From UBA4312 sp040266995 (GTDB taxonomy: Bacteria > Bacillota_I > Bacilli_A > Erysipelotrichales > Erysipelotrichaceae): a DNA stretch of 64,000 bases. The notes below the pieces were generated by a model that saw only the letters and a program-made list of their open reading frames with translations, was not told where the DNA came from and did not search any database. Location: NCBI GenBank assembly GCA_040266995.1, contig JAWRHV010000025.1, positions 32,467 through 96,466 on the forward strand, written 5' to 3'. This document shows, piece by piece, positions 8,720 through 17,171 of this stretch (positions are counted from its first letter, which is position 1; every line of letters starts with the position of its first letter). The position numbers and the translations under genes are program-made.

Positions 8720-9580
8720 ATGAAAATAGCATTTGTGACAGATACAGGCACAGGCATCCATCCGGATGAGTGGAGAAAAGAAGGAATCTATTGTGTTCCT
8801 TTACAAATAGAATGTGATGGCGTTTCCTATGATGAAATGGTTACCATAACATACGACCAGTATATGGAAAATCTGCATAATAAAAAGATGATGAAGACAT
8901 CGTTGCCGAAGCTCGGACATATTGAAGAATGTTTTCGGGAAATCAAGGAAGCGGGGTATGATACGGTATTCTGCGTACCAATCTGCCGGGGCTTGTCCGG
9001 CGCCTTGGATGCGATGGAAATGATGGCTAAGCAGACCGGTCTGGAATATATCGGCGTTGACTGCTTTGTGACGGCTGTTGTGGAAGCGCAGCTGGTGCGT
9101 ACAGCGAAAAGGATGTATGAGCAGGGCAAGGATATTGATACGATCCTGAAACGACTGAATGAGATCATCGATACCAGTGATACGATCTTGATTTTTGAGG
9201 ATCTGCAGCATATGGTACGGGGTGGCCGGCTGACACCGATGGCAGCTGCTCTTGCTGGCTTTTTGCGGATCAAGCCTGTACTGCATCTCAATCGAACCAC
9301 CAAAGGCCGTGTGGATGTCATGGCCAAAGTTCGTACGACGAGAAAAGCACAGGAGACGGTCATTAATGTGATCAAGAAAGCCGGCGCCAATAAGGATTAT
9401 ACATATATCCTGGCGCATGTAGATGCGCTGGAAAATGCCAAGATCTATGCCCGGAGGATAGAAGAAGCCATCCAGGGAGCGCATGTACAGATCATCAATC
9501 TGGTCAGTACCGTTGGTGTGCATACCGGACTAGGATGCCTGGCCTTACAGATTTTTAATGAAACAGTATATAACGAATAA
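8720..9580 (+). CDS. DegV family fatty-acid-binding protein
   Basis: A 286-residue DegV family protein. Members bind a fatty acid and, as FakB-type proteins, can present it to a FakA kinase. The family start 'KIAFVTDTGTGI' is at residues 2-13, the mid-region 'TSLPKLGHIEECF' at about 60, and a C-terminal 'STVGVHTGLGCLAL' block at about 264. No fakA gene is in the window. AAGGTG precedes the ATG at 8720; an in-frame GTG at 8711 overlaps that site and is rejected. Two small genes follow at 11 and 9 base gaps and probably share its transcript. Confidence 0.88.
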   Translation: MKIAFVTDTGTGIHPDEWRKEGIYCVPLQIECDGVSYDEMVTITYDQYMENLHNKKMMKTSLPKLGHIEECFREIKEAGYDTVFCVPICRGLSGALDAMEMMAKQTGLEYIGVDCFVTAVVEAQLVRTAKRMYEQGKDIDTILKRLNEIIDTSDTILIFEDLQHMVRGGRLTPMAAALAGFLRIKPVLHLNRTTKGRVDVMAKVRTTRKAQETVINVIKKAGANKDYTYILAHVDALENAKIYARRIEEAIQGAHVQIINLVSTVGVHTGLGCLALQIFNETVYNE

Positions 9581-9591
9581 GGAAGAAGACG

Positions 9592-10014
9592 ATGAATAAA
9601 GAAACAACACAACGACTGGTCAGCATGTTAATCTGTTTGCTGGTCATCATTATTGGTATGAATATCAAACATTCACAGGAACAGCAGGTCGCATCACAGG
9701 AAACCGTTGTGGAACAAAGCCAGACCCAACAAACCGAGCAAGAACCGGTATACACATTCCGCAATGAAGAACGACGGGAATCGCACTATCAGAAGCACGG
9801 GGTGGAAATGGGCTTCTCCTCAGCCGAAGAGTATGAGAAGGCTGCCTCCGAAGTGGTAGAAAACAAGGAAGCTCTGCATAAGACGGAGAAAGAAGATGGC
9901 GATGATGTTTATTATTTGGAAGAAACGAATGAATTCGTGATTGTTTCGACGGATGGATACATACGAACGTATTTTAATCCAAGCAATGGGATAGATTATT
10001 ATAACAGGCAGTGA
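9592..10014 (+). CDS. Small membrane-anchored protein, unknown function
   Basis: A 140-residue protein not matched to a family. Residues 8-24 form one hydrophobic segment (LVSMLICLLVIIIGM), which anchors it as a signal anchor. Then come a Gln/Glu-rich spacer (about 28-52) and a charged, probably extracytoplasmic domain. That domain contains 'MGFSSAEEYEKAA' and ends in 'DGYIRTYFNPSNGIDYYNRQ', a pattern seen in secreted Firmicute proteins of unknown role. Its gene lies 11 bases after degV and 9 bases before the SHOCT gene, so the three look like one operon. Confidence 0.7.
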   Translation: MNKETTQRLVSMLICLLVIIIGMNIKHSQEQQVASQETVVEQSQTQQTEQEPVYTFRNEERRESHYQKHGVEMGFSSAEEYEKAASEVVENKEALHKTEKEDGDDVYYLEETNEFVIVSTDGYIRTYFNPSNGIDYYNRQ

Positions 10015-10023
10015 GGTTACACT

Positions 10024-10410
10024 ATGTATTATGAAATTGATTCCATCTATGAATTGCCTACTTTGATCTTTGATGATGAAAGACTGACGGTCAAAGACAA
10101 AGAATATGACTATGACAAGATTACCGAAATGAAGATCACCCACAATAATTTCCTGGCGATGTACGCGATCCTGGAAGTACAGTATGACGGCACAGAAATC
10201 AATATTCCGTTTAATCGTGGGCAAATCCGGAAGATGAAACACTGCATCAATGAATTTAAAGCCATGAAAGCTAAACCCGTTAGGAAAGAGGAACGATCGG
10301 AATCCGGTAATGTGTACGGACAAGTCAAACAATTAAAAGAGCTGCTGGATATCGGAGCGATCACGCAGGAAGAGTTTGATAAGAAAAAGAAGGAATTGTT
10401 GGATTTATGA
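10024..10410 (+). CDS. SHOCT domain protein
   Basis: A 128-residue protein whose C-terminus (about residues 100-128) is a SHOCT motif: 'QLKELLDIGAITQEEFDKKK'. SHOCT is a short helical oligomerisation or membrane-association segment found at protein ends. The N-terminal 80 residues are a beta-rich domain (with 'LTVKDKEYDYDKITEMKI') reminiscent of PH-like domains, a weak impression. It has no signal peptide. It is the last gene of the degV unit and ends in a small hairpin with a T run. Confidence 0.75.
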   Translation: MYYEIDSIYELPTLIFDDERLTVKDKEYDYDKITEMKITHNNFLAMYAILEVQYDGTEINIPFNRGQIRKMKHCINEFKAMKAKPVRKEERSESGNVYGQVKQLKELLDIGAITQEEFDKKKKELLDL

Positions 10411-10424
10411 CAATTCTTTTTTAT
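10393..10424 (+). terminator. Weak terminator after the SHOCT gene
   Basis: GAATTG and CAATTC pair across a 12-base loop that includes the stop codon, followed by six T. Confidence 0.5.
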
Positions 10425-10501
10425 TGACAAGCACAGGAAGAACTAGATAGAATGAGGTATATATTTAATCGAGGATTAAGTATATTGAAAGGAATCATAC
10501 T

Positions 10502-11431
10502 ATGACTCTTCAACAAATATTCTATGCTCTGACCATTGCGGAAATCGGTTCCATGAATAAAGCGGCTGAAAAGCTGTTTATTTCACAACCGACTTTGACC
10601 AGTGCCATCAAGGAACTGGAAGCAGAAACAGGCATAACGATCTTTCATCGGAACAATCGAGGGGTGACATTGACCAATGACGGCAATGATTTTTTAATGC
10701 ATGCCCGCCAGGTTTACGCACAATATGAAATTTTGAAAGAAAAATTCGGTCCCAACGGGAACATCAAAAAGAAATTCAGCGTCAGCTGTCAACATTATTC
10801 CTTTGCGATCAAGGCATTCGTTGATACAGTGAAAAAGTACGATACAGCGACCTATGAGCTGGCAATCAAGGAAACGCGTACATTGGATATTATCCGGGAA
10901 GTAGGGCAGTCCCGCAGTGAAGTAGGTATCCTGTATTTGAGTGAATATAACCGCAAATACATCACAAAGCTTCTGGATCAGAACCAGCTGGAATTTCATC
11001 CGCTTGTTTCCTGCGATGCCTATGTATATATGTGGAAAAACCATCCTTTGGCCAAACAAAAATCCATCCGTCTGGAACAGCTGCAGGATTATCCGTATCT
11101 ATCCTTCGATCAAGGCAATTCGGACGCGTTTTATCTGTCCGAAGAGATCTTATCGGAGAATGAATACGAGCGGATCATCAAGCTGAGCGATCGCTCGACG
11201 GCATTGAATCTGATGATTGGCTTAAACGGGTATATGTTGTGTTCGGGAATTATCTGTGAAGAACTGAACGGCAGTGACTTTGTGGTCATTCCGTATGAAG
11301 CCGATGAGGATAATCCGAACAGTGTCATGGAAATCGGATACATCATAAAAAAATATGCAGTTCTTTCTTCCATCGGTAAAGATTATATCGATGCCCTGCA
11401 TACATATTTTGACAAAGAGAAATCGGAATGA
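10502..11431 (+). CDS. LysR family transcriptional regulator
   Basis: A 309-residue LysR-type regulator. The N-terminal winged helix-turn-helix is clear: 'IGSMNKAAEKLFISQPTLTS' at about residues 16-35, followed by the linker helix and a periplasmic-binding-protein-like effector domain (about 90-300). It lies 106 bases upstream of the O-acetylhomoserine sulfhydrylase gene on the same strand, so it is a candidate CysB/CmbR-like regulator of sulfur genes; that role is inferred from position. AAAGGAA precedes the ATG. Its own terminator separates it from the next gene. Confidence 0.9.
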   Translation: MTLQQIFYALTIAEIGSMNKAAEKLFISQPTLTSAIKELEAETGITIFHRNNRGVTLTNDGNDFLMHARQVYAQYEILKEKFGPNGNIKKKFSVSCQHYSFAIKAFVDTVKKYDTATYELAIKETRTLDIIREVGQSRSEVGILYLSEYNRKYITKLLDQNQLEFHPLVSCDAYVYMWKNHPLAKQKSIRLEQLQDYPYLSFDQGNSDAFYLSEEILSENEYERIIKLSDRSTALNLMIGLNGYMLCSGIICEELNGSDFVVIPYEADEDNPNSVMEIGYIIKKYAVLSSIGKDYIDALHTYFDKEKSE

Positions 11432-11442
11432 TTTCTTTTTTT
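11419..11442 (+). terminator. Terminator at the end of the LysR gene
   Basis: GAAATC-ggaat-GATTTC hairpin followed by seven T, overlapping the last codons of the gene. Confidence 0.65.
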
Positions 11443-11488
11443 ATATATAAAATTTATAAGCAGTATTGTTTTTATGAATTATACAATC

Positions 11489-11501
11489 CATCGGACCGAT
11501 G
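11489..11501. promoter_or_regulatory. Candidate LysR-regulator site upstream of metY
   Basis: CATCGGaCCGATG is a perfect 13-base inverted repeat, 37 bases before the metY start codon. It may be the operator of the neighbouring LysR regulator, or a leader hairpin. The assignment rests only on position and symmetry. Confidence 0.4.
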
Positions 11502-11537
11502 ATACGATACCTCCAAGATCAATGAGGAGGAAAATGT

Positions 11538-12818
11538 ATGACAGAATATAAATTTGAAACCTTGGCATTACATGTAGGGCAAGAACAAGCCGATCCGGCT
11601 ACGGATTCCCGGGCTGTTCCGATTTATGCGACCACATCCTATGTCTTTCATGATTCCCAGCATGCAGCGGATCGGTTCGGTTTGAAGGATCCGGGCAATA
11701 TTTATGGACGCCTGACTAATTCGACACAGGATGTATTTGAAAAACGGATTGCCGCGCTGGAATCCGGCAGTGCTGCTTTGGCATTGGCCAGTGGGGCGGC
11801 AGCTATTGCCTATACGTTCCAGGCGTTGGCCAGACAAGGAGAAAACATCGTAGCTTCCAAAAACATTTACGGAGGCACATACAATCTGTTGACCCATACT
11901 TTGCCCTTATATGGAATTACGGCAAAATTTGTGGATCCGTATGACTACAAGGCATGGCAGGAGGCCATCGATGAACATACAAAAGCTGTATTTGTCGAAA
12001 CGCTTGGAAATCCCAACAGCAATATCATCGATATCGAACGTCTTGCCAAACTTGCGCATGATAACGGCTTGCCGCTGGTAGTGGATAATACGTTTGCGAC
12101 GCCTTATCTTGTTCGCCCTTTGGAATATGGAGCAGATATCGTGGTCCACAGTGCAACCAAGTTTATTGGCGGACATGGAACAGCCATCGGCGGGGTCATC
12201 GTTGAAGGGGGAACATATGACTGGAGTGCAGCGGATAAATATCCTTGGATCTCAAAACCGAATCCTTCGTATCATGGCATCTGTTTTGCACAAGCGGCTG
12301 CACCGGCTGCTTTTGTGACCTATATCCGGGCTATCCTTCTTCGCGACACAGGGGCTACCCTTTCCCCTTTTCATGCCTGGATCTTTATTCAAGGCTTAGA
12401 GACCTTATCTTTGCGAGTGGAAAGACATGTGGAAAATGCCATACAGATCGTGAACTATCTGAATAACCATCCGAAAGTGGAAGCTGTCCATCATCCGTCC
12501 CTGGAAACAGAACCAGGCCATGCGCTGTATCAAAAGTATTTTCCAAAGGAAGGCGGTTCCATCTTTACCTTTGAAATCAAGGGAACCGATCAAGATGCTC
12601 GTCAGTTTATCGATCATCTACAGATCTATTCCTTATTAGCCAATGTAGCGGATGTCAAATCCTTGGTGATCCATCCTGCTTCTACGACGCATTCGCAGCT
12701 GACGGAAAAAGAGATGAGGGATCAGGGAATCTGTCCAAATACCATTCGTCTTTCCATTGGAACGGAACATATTGATGATCTGATTGCCGACCTGGAGCAG
12801 GCATTTACTTATATTTAA
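11538..12818 (+). CDS. metY: O-acetylhomoserine sulfhydrylase (PLP-dependent)
   Basis: A 426-residue enzyme of the Cys/Met metabolism PLP family. The length and the opening 'FETLALHVGQEQADPATDSRAVPIYATTSY' pattern (split here across residues 5-34) fit O-acetylhomoserine (thiol)-lyase, which makes homocysteine from O-acetylhomoserine and sulfide. The PLP-binding lysine is in 'HSATKFIGGHG' near residue 209, and 'YGRLTNSTQDVFEKR' near 56 supplies the substrate and cofactor arginine. GAGGAGG precedes the ATG. The LysR gene upstream may regulate it. A cystathionine lyase or synthase of the same fold is less likely given the length and start. Confidence 0.9.
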   Translation: MTEYKFETLALHVGQEQADPATDSRAVPIYATTSYVFHDSQHAADRFGLKDPGNIYGRLTNSTQDVFEKRIAALESGSAALALASGAAAIAYTFQALARQGENIVASKNIYGGTYNLLTHTLPLYGITAKFVDPYDYKAWQEAIDEHTKAVFVETLGNPNSNIIDIERLAKLAHDNGLPLVVDNTFATPYLVRPLEYGADIVVHSATKFIGGHGTAIGGVIVEGGTYDWSAADKYPWISKPNPSYHGICFAQAAAPAAFVTYIRAILLRDTGATLSPFHAWIFIQGLETLSLRVERHVENAIQIVNYLNNHPKVEAVHHPSLETEPGHALYQKYFPKEGGSIFTFEIKGTDQDARQFIDHLQIYSLLANVADVKSLVIHPASTTHSQLTEKEMRDQGICPNTIRLSIGTEHIDDLIADLEQAFTYI

Positions 12819-12834
12819 TAATACAGATTCGAAT

Positions 12835-12860
12835 AAAATTCCCTGCGGGGAATTTTTTTA
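12835..12860 (+). terminator. Terminator after metY
   Basis: AAAATTCCC-tgc-GGGGAATTTT hairpin followed by T residues. Confidence 0.85.
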
Positions 12861-12937
12861 TTATTGTAAAGTAAGGCTAATTGTGATAATAAAATAATAA
12901 AAAAACATATGACTAAAAGCCTAGTCAGGAAATCATC

Positions 12938-12954
12938 ATTTATACATTTGTTCA
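12938..12954. promoter_or_regulatory. 17-bp operator upstream of the sugar-alcohol regulator gene
   Basis: ATTTATACATTTGTTCA occurs here and, as its exact reverse complement, at 15903-15919. The two copies stand upstream of the two transcription units of the PTS regulon. The regulator gene begins 84 bases downstream. It is the natural candidate for the SorC-family regulator's binding site. Confidence 0.6.
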
Positions 12955-12965
12955 GCATAATAACA

Positions 12966-12994
12966 TTGACTTAAATCAAAAAAGATTCTAACAT
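12966..12994 (+). promoter_or_regulatory. Promoter of the regulator-IIA-oxidoreductase unit, with FNR-like box
   Basis: TTGACT (12966-12971) and TAACAT (12989-12994) are 17 bases apart. The -35 lies inside TTGACTTAAATCAA, which resembles the FNR/CRP-type pattern TTGATnnnnATCAA. The same arrangement recurs at 15962. Confidence 0.55.
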
Positions 12995-13037
12995 ATAAAT
13001 GTATTATGGTTTATAGTACAAAAGATGAAACGGAAAT

Positions 13038-14015
13038 ATGAAAAAGATAGTAGATAACCCAAGACTCATTTATAAATGTTGTTATTTGTATTATAAGGAC
13101 GGCCTTTCGCAAATGCAGATCTGTGAACAGTTAGGCATATCCAGAGCTACGGTATCGCGCTTATTGAAATCCGGTAAGGATCGTAAGATCGTACGGATCG
13201 AACTGGAAAATCCGGACAGTGTTGCATACGGAGAGCTGGAAAGAAGACTGGAATCCATGTTTGGCTTGAAGGAGATCCTGATCATTGATGATCTGGATAT
13301 CGGCAATCACTATGAGCATATGCAGAAGGTGAATGCGGAAGCACTGGCTTATTTTTCAAGAGCCTTTAAAGACCAGGAATATATCGGTGTATCCATGGGA
13401 GAAACATTGCACGATCTTGTGGAGACAAATGTGGAAGTGGATGAGATCAACTGTACGTTTGTTCCGGTGGTCGGGGGTGTCGGCATGCGTTCCTTAAGCA
13501 ACCAGAACTTCCACTCCAATGACATTGCGATGGCATTGGCTAAAAAGTTTCATGGCAGCGCTTCTCAGTTCTTTGCACCGGCTATCTTCGATAACATCGA
13601 AGTCATGCAGGGATTATTAAAGGAGCGTCCGATCAAAGATGTGATTTCCTCTTTTGATAAGCTGTCGGCACTGATCATGGGCATCGGGGCTACGGAGGCA
13701 AAATCATCGACCGTTGTCAAAGCCGGGTATCTGTCTGCCGAGGAATATGAAGAATTCAAGAATAAAGGAGCGGTCGGGGACGCATTGCTGCGATTCTATG
13801 ATGAAAACGGAAACATTGAACCGTTCAAGGCATTCAATGACCGTGTCATGGCCATTTCCATGGAAAACATCATGCGTGTAGAATCGAGGATCGGCATCGC
13901 TGTCGGCGAAGAGAAAAGCCGGGCTGTTCTGGGCGCCTTACGAGGAAAGCTAATCAACGTACTGATAACAGATATCAGCTGTGTGAACAAAATGCTTACG
14001 TTGATGGACAAATAA
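13038..14015 (+). CDS. SorC/DeoR-type sugar-binding transcriptional regulator
   Basis: A 325-residue regulator of the SorC family. Residues about 20-45 form the helix-turn-helix ('GLSQMQICEQLGISRATVSR'). The rest is the sugar-phosphate-binding domain, with 'YIGVSMGETLHDLV' near 115 and 'GIGATEAKSSTV' near 215. Such regulators sense phosphorylated sugars made by the pathway they control. The gene heads the unit with PTS IIA and an oxidoreductase, and the shared 17-bp sites at 12938 and 15903 suggest it controls both units. The inducer is probably the hexitol phosphate or its product; that is inference. Confidence 0.88.
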   Translation: MKKIVDNPRLIYKCCYLYYKDGLSQMQICEQLGISRATVSRLLKSGKDRKIVRIELENPDSVAYGELERRLESMFGLKEILIIDDLDIGNHYEHMQKVNAEALAYFSRAFKDQEYIGVSMGETLHDLVETNVEVDEINCTFVPVVGGVGMRSLSNQNFHSNDIAMALAKKFHGSASQFFAPAIFDNIEVMQGLLKERPIKDVISSFDKLSALIMGIGATEAKSSTVVKAGYLSAEEYEEFKNKGAVGDALLRFYDENGNIEPFKAFNDRVMAISMENIMRVESRIGIAVGEEKSRAVLGALRGKLINVLITDISCVNKMLTLMDK

Positions 14016-14065
14016 ATGGATAGTTGGAATGATCATGTATCATTAAAAAAGAAAGGAGGATACAA

Positions 14066-14437
14066 ATGAAATTCCAAGCCACTATTACGGGATGGGGTCA
14101 GATGGCTACTGATTTCTTAAACCCGGATTGTAACTTTATCATCATCTTCAATGAAGATGCACCGCCTGAATTAGCAGAGATTTCCGTTCTTCACACAAAG
14201 AGCGAAGTGACAGAAGAACCGAAAAAAGGCGATCTGATGACTGTATGTGACAAAAACTACATCATCACTGACGTTGGATGGGAAGCCATCATGACATTGC
14301 GCGAACTGGGACACTGCACAGTATCTTTTAACGGTGCAGAAAAAGCACCGCGTCCGGGTATGATCGAACTGGCAGGTTTGCCTTTCACTGCCGAAGATCT
14401 GCATTTAAATGGAAAGTTAGAAATTAAGGCACTTTAA
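14066..14437 (+). CDS. srlB: PTS glucitol/sorbitol-type IIA component
   Basis: A 123-residue IIA protein of the glucitol PTS family, close to the usual length of about 120. It takes phosphate from HPr onto a histidine and passes it to IIB. H43 in 'ISVLHTKSEV' matches the expected active-site histidine. AAAGGAGG precedes the ATG. It lies between the regulator and an oxidoreductase gene and is separated from the IIC and IIBC genes, which are in the next unit. Confidence 0.9.
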   Translation: MKFQATITGWGQMATDFLNPDCNFIIIFNEDAPPELAEISVLHTKSEVTEEPKKGDLMTVCDKNYIITDVGWEAIMTLRELGHCTVSFNGAEKAPRPGMIELAGLPFTAEDLHLNGKLEIKAL

Positions 14438-14531
14438 AAAAGTTATAAAGAAAATAATACATTTGTGTTGATTTTTGACGCAAATAGGATTATGATAAGG
14501 TTGTAAATTTTCAAGGAGGAAATAAACAAGT

Positions 14532-15824
14532 ATGTACAACATGAACAGAAAACTGGCTGCTTTAGAAGCTGCTGGTACACCTATCCAGGTCGGCGTTATC
14601 GGTGCCGGACAGATGGGACGTGGAATGGTAACAGAATTAGTATTGATCAAAGGTGAAAGACCTGCTATCTGTGCAGACATCAACATTGATTTAGCAAAAC
14701 ACGCATTTATGTATGCTGGTGTTACAGAAGAACAGATCGTTCAGACAAACGATGTTGAAGAAGCGGAAGCAGCTATCGCAGCTGGTAAATATGTAGCTAC
14801 AAGCGATTCTTATTTAGCAACTTCCTGTCCTTCCATCGACGTTGTAGTTGACGTTACAGGTGTTCCTGATGTTGGAGCTAAGATTGCTTTGGATGCCATC
14901 GCAGCGAAAAAGCACATCATCATGATGAATGTTGAATCTGACGTTGTAATCGGACCATTACTGTATAAGAAAGCCCAGGAAGCTGGCGTTGTTTATACAG
15001 GTACAAATGGTGACGAGCCAGGTGCTGTTATGGAATTATATGACTTTGCAGAAGCCATTGGATTCAAGGTAGAAGTTATCGGTAAAGGTAAGAACAACCG
15101 TTTAGACCGTGACTGCAACCCGGATACAGTTATGGAAGAAGCAACTCGTCGTAAGATGTCTCCTAAGATGCTGACTGCATTCAAGGATGGTACTAAGACA
15201 ATGGTAGAAATGACGGCTATGTCAAATGCTACCGGATTGGTTCCGGATGTAATCGGTGGACATGGTATCGCTTCTGACGTTAAAGGCTTGAACGATATGT
15301 ATCGTTTAAAAGAAGACGATGGAATCCTGAACAAACATGGTGTTGTTGAATATGTACGTGGTATCGCTCCGGGTGTATTCGTAACGATCTCTACAGACAA
15401 TGACGAAATCGCTTACCAGATGGGTTACCATTCAATGGGTCCTGGACCGTTATGGACACTGTATCGTCCTTATCACTTATGTAACCTGGAAACTCCATTA
15501 ACAATCGGACGTGCTGTTGTTTACCATGAAGGCGTTATCGTTCCGAAGGGTGGATTAGTATCTGAAGTAATCACAGTTGCTAAGAAAGATATGAAAGCCG
15601 GCGAACACTTAGATGGTATCGGTGGATGGACTTCTTATGGTTCTATCGCTACACATGAAGAAGCTAAAGAAAAAGGTTATGTACCATTCGGTTTGGTTAA
15701 CAAGAACGCTGTATTGAAGAAAGATGTTAAACGTGGACAGTTGTTAACTTACGATGATGTTGCAATTGATGAAACTACATTGATCTACAAACTGCGTAAA
15801 GAACAAGACGAAATCTTCGGTTAA
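14532..15824 (+). CDS. NAD(P)-dependent oxidoreductase with C-terminal SAF domain (COG4091-like)
   Basis: A 430-residue protein of the 'predicted homoserine dehydrogenase-like' group. An N-terminal Rossmann fold is marked by 'GVIGAGQMGRGM' at about residues 22-33, followed by a catalytic domain. The C-terminal SAF-type segment (about 360-425) contains 'KNAVLKKDVKRGQLLTYDDV'. Its place between PTS IIA and the PTS IIC/IIBC genes suggests that it oxidises or rearranges the imported, phosphorylated sugar alcohol, where a sorbitol-6-phosphate dehydrogenase (SrlD) would be expected. Codon choice (GCT, GTT, AAC) differs from the neighbours and resembles a highly expressed gene. The true substrate is unknown. 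Confidence 0.75.
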   Translation: MYNMNRKLAALEAAGTPIQVGVIGAGQMGRGMVTELVLIKGERPAICADINIDLAKHAFMYAGVTEEQIVQTNDVEEAEAAIAAGKYVATSDSYLATSCPSIDVVVDVTGVPDVGAKIALDAIAAKKHIIMMNVESDVVIGPLLYKKAQEAGVVYTGTNGDEPGAVMELYDFAEAIGFKVEVIGKGKNNRLDRDCNPDTVMEEATRRKMSPKMLTAFKDGTKTMVEMTAMSNATGLVPDVIGGHGIASDVKGLNDMYRLKEDDGILNKHGVVEYVRGIAPGVFVTISTDNDEIAYQMGYHSMGPGPLWTLYRPYHLCNLETPLTIGRAVVYHEGVIVPKGGLVSEVITVAKKDMKAGEHLDGIGGWTSYGSIATHEEAKEKGYVPFGLVNKNAVLKKDVKRGQLLTYDDVAIDETTLIYKLRKEQDEIFG

Positions 15825-15837
15825 TCATCTTGCTTAT

Positions 15838-15867
15838 TGAGGAGGGGATAAACCCCTCCTGTTTTTT
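15838..15867 (+). terminator. Terminator after the oxidoreductase gene
   Basis: AGGAGGGG-ataaa-CCCCTCCT hairpin followed by GTTTTTT. It splits the PTS locus into two transcription units. Confidence 0.88.
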
Positions 15868-15902
15868 AAATAGTAAGTGTTTATTGAAAAAAAGATTTTC
15901 TT

Positions 15903-15919
15903 TGAACAAATGTATAAAT
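15903..15919. promoter_or_regulatory. Second copy of the 17-bp operator (inverted)
   Basis: TGAACAAATGTATAAAT is the exact reverse complement of the element at 12938-12954. It lies 43 bases upstream of the -35 box of the gutM-IIC-IIBC unit. Confidence 0.6.
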
Positions 15920-15961
15920 ACATTGTTTTAAAATATTCACTTAAACATATTTTCAACGATA

Positions 15962-15989
15962 TTGATTTAAATCATTATTTATCTATGTT
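15962..15989 (+). promoter_or_regulatory. Promoter of gutM-IIC-IIBC unit with FNR-like box
   Basis: TTGATT (15962-15967) and TATGTT (15984-15989) are 16 bases apart. The -35 overlaps TTGATTTAAATCAT, containing the perfect palindrome TGATTTAAATCA. It closely resembles the element at 12966. Confidence 0.5.
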
Positions 15990-16000
15990 ATGATAACTTT

Positions 16001-16021
16001 GTGAAATGTAACCGATTTCAC
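16001..16021 (+). repeat. Inverted repeat in the gutM leader
   Basis: GTGAAAT-gtaaccg-ATTTCAC, a perfect 7-bp inverted repeat just after the predicted transcription start of the gutM unit. It could be an operator or an mRNA hairpin; no T run follows. Confidence 0.4.
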
Positions 16022-16084
16022 GCAAGTGGATTGAATTGCAGAAGCAGTTCATTTATAATTGGCATCAAGTAGGGAGGATTGGAA

Positions 16085-16588
16085 ATGAGTAATAATCTTT
16101 TGATGCTCTTTGCCTTTGCTTTTGCTTTGATGGCCATGCAGTCCATTGGTGGATTGATGCAGATCCGGGGATATAAAAAAGCAATTGCGAGAGTCCATGA
16201 GCATGGAAGCGTCGGATTTGGACAAAAACGCGGACGTTTCTTTAACGGATATGTCGTATTGATTGCCTGTGATAAAAACCGGATCATCACAGATTGTGAA
16301 ATCATGGATGGAAAGACGATCCTGGCCAGATTCCATAAAACGAATTCGTTGCTGGGGCGTGAAATGATCGGGGTATCGATCGATGAGTTTCTGGGAGAGT
16401 TCCGAATGATGGACAATAAAAAACAGAAACGTTATCGAGGGTATATAGAAGCACTGGAAGCATTGGAACTGATGTTTGATCGTGAGGCAGAAAAGAAGGC
16501 AGAACAAGCGGATTCGGGCGCGATTGATGCCGAATATACTGAAACACAAATTCAAACAGACAGCGAAGATGTGGAGGGTGCACAATAA
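16085..16588 (+). CDS. gutM: GutM family glucitol operon activator-like protein
   Basis: A 167-residue GutM family protein. Residues about 3-22 are one hydrophobic segment ending in 'MQSIGGLMQIRGYKK'. The conserved core follows: 'GQKRGRFFNGYVVLIACDK', 'ITDCEIMDGKTILARFH' and 'LGREMIGVSIDEF'. In Escherichia coli GutM (119 residues) activates the glucitol operon; this copy has an extra acidic C-terminal tail of about 45 residues. It heads the unit with PTS IIC and IIBC. The ATG at 16085 is preferred because of AGGGAGGA; an in-frame TTG two codons earlier is rejected. Confidence 0.85.
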   Translation: MSNNLLMLFAFAFALMAMQSIGGLMQIRGYKKAIARVHEHGSVGFGQKRGRFFNGYVVLIACDKNRIITDCEIMDGKTILARFHKTNSLLGREMIGVSIDEFLGEFRMMDNKKQKRYRGYIEALEALELMFDREAEKKAEQADSGAIDAEYTETQIQTDSEDVEGAQ

Positions 16589-16641
16589 TTTAAAAATGAT
16601 TTTGGCCAAACATTTTTAAAAAACGAAAAGGAGAGAATTAT

Positions 16642-17160
16642 ATGGATTTTATTGTTAATCTGACTTCTGGGTTTATGAATTGGTTCGCTCAAGGTGGAGC
16701 TACATTCACTGGATGGGTAAGTGGAATTATTCCTCAGGTTGTATGTTTGTTAACATTCATGAACTCCATCATCAAATTGATCGGTGAAGAAAAGGTTCAG
16801 AAGTTCGCGCAGAAAATGACTAGTATCGCTGTTTTACGTTATTCATTGTTCCCGTTTATTGCTGCTATGTTCTTAGCTAACCCAATGGCATATTCTTTCG
16901 GTAAGTTCGTTGAAGAAAAATATAAACCAGCATTCTACGATGCTTGTGTATCCATCATGCACTCTATTACTGGTTTATTCCCTCACGCAAATGCCGGTGA
17001 ATTGTTCGTTTACATGGGTATTGCTGCTGGTTTACAGGAAGCTGGTTATGATTTAGCTCCATTGGCAATCCGTTACTTCATCGTTGGTATCATCGTTATC
17101 ACGATCCGTGGATTGTTGACGGAAAGAATTTACTTCCGTTTAGCAGGAATTAAGAAGTAG
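16642..17160 (+). CDS. srlA: PTS glucitol/sorbitol-type IIC component
   Basis: A 172-residue integral membrane subunit of the glucitol PTS, close to the family's usual 175-187. It has several hydrophobic segments (about residues 25-45, 62-85, 100-125 and 138-160). With the IIBC partner it forms the membrane channel that phosphorylates the sugar alcohol on entry. AAAGGAGAG precedes the ATG. The next gene begins after a 5-11 base gap. Codon usage is of the highly expressed type, as in the oxidoreductase gene. Confidence 0.9.
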   Translation: MDFIVNLTSGFMNWFAQGGATFTGWVSGIIPQVVCLLTFMNSIIKLIGEEKVQKFAQKMTSIAVLRYSLFPFIAAMFLANPMAYSFGKFVEEKYKPAFYDACVSIMHSITGLFPHANAGELFVYMGIAAGLQEAGYDLAPLAIRYFIVGIIVITIRGLLTERIYFRLAGIKK

Positions 17161-17171
17161 GAGGAATGAAT

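Noticed and set aside
11432..11537. S-box (SAM) riboswitch or T-box upstream of metY.
   Set aside because: The 106-base spacer is too short and lacks the conserved core elements; only a small inverted repeat is present.
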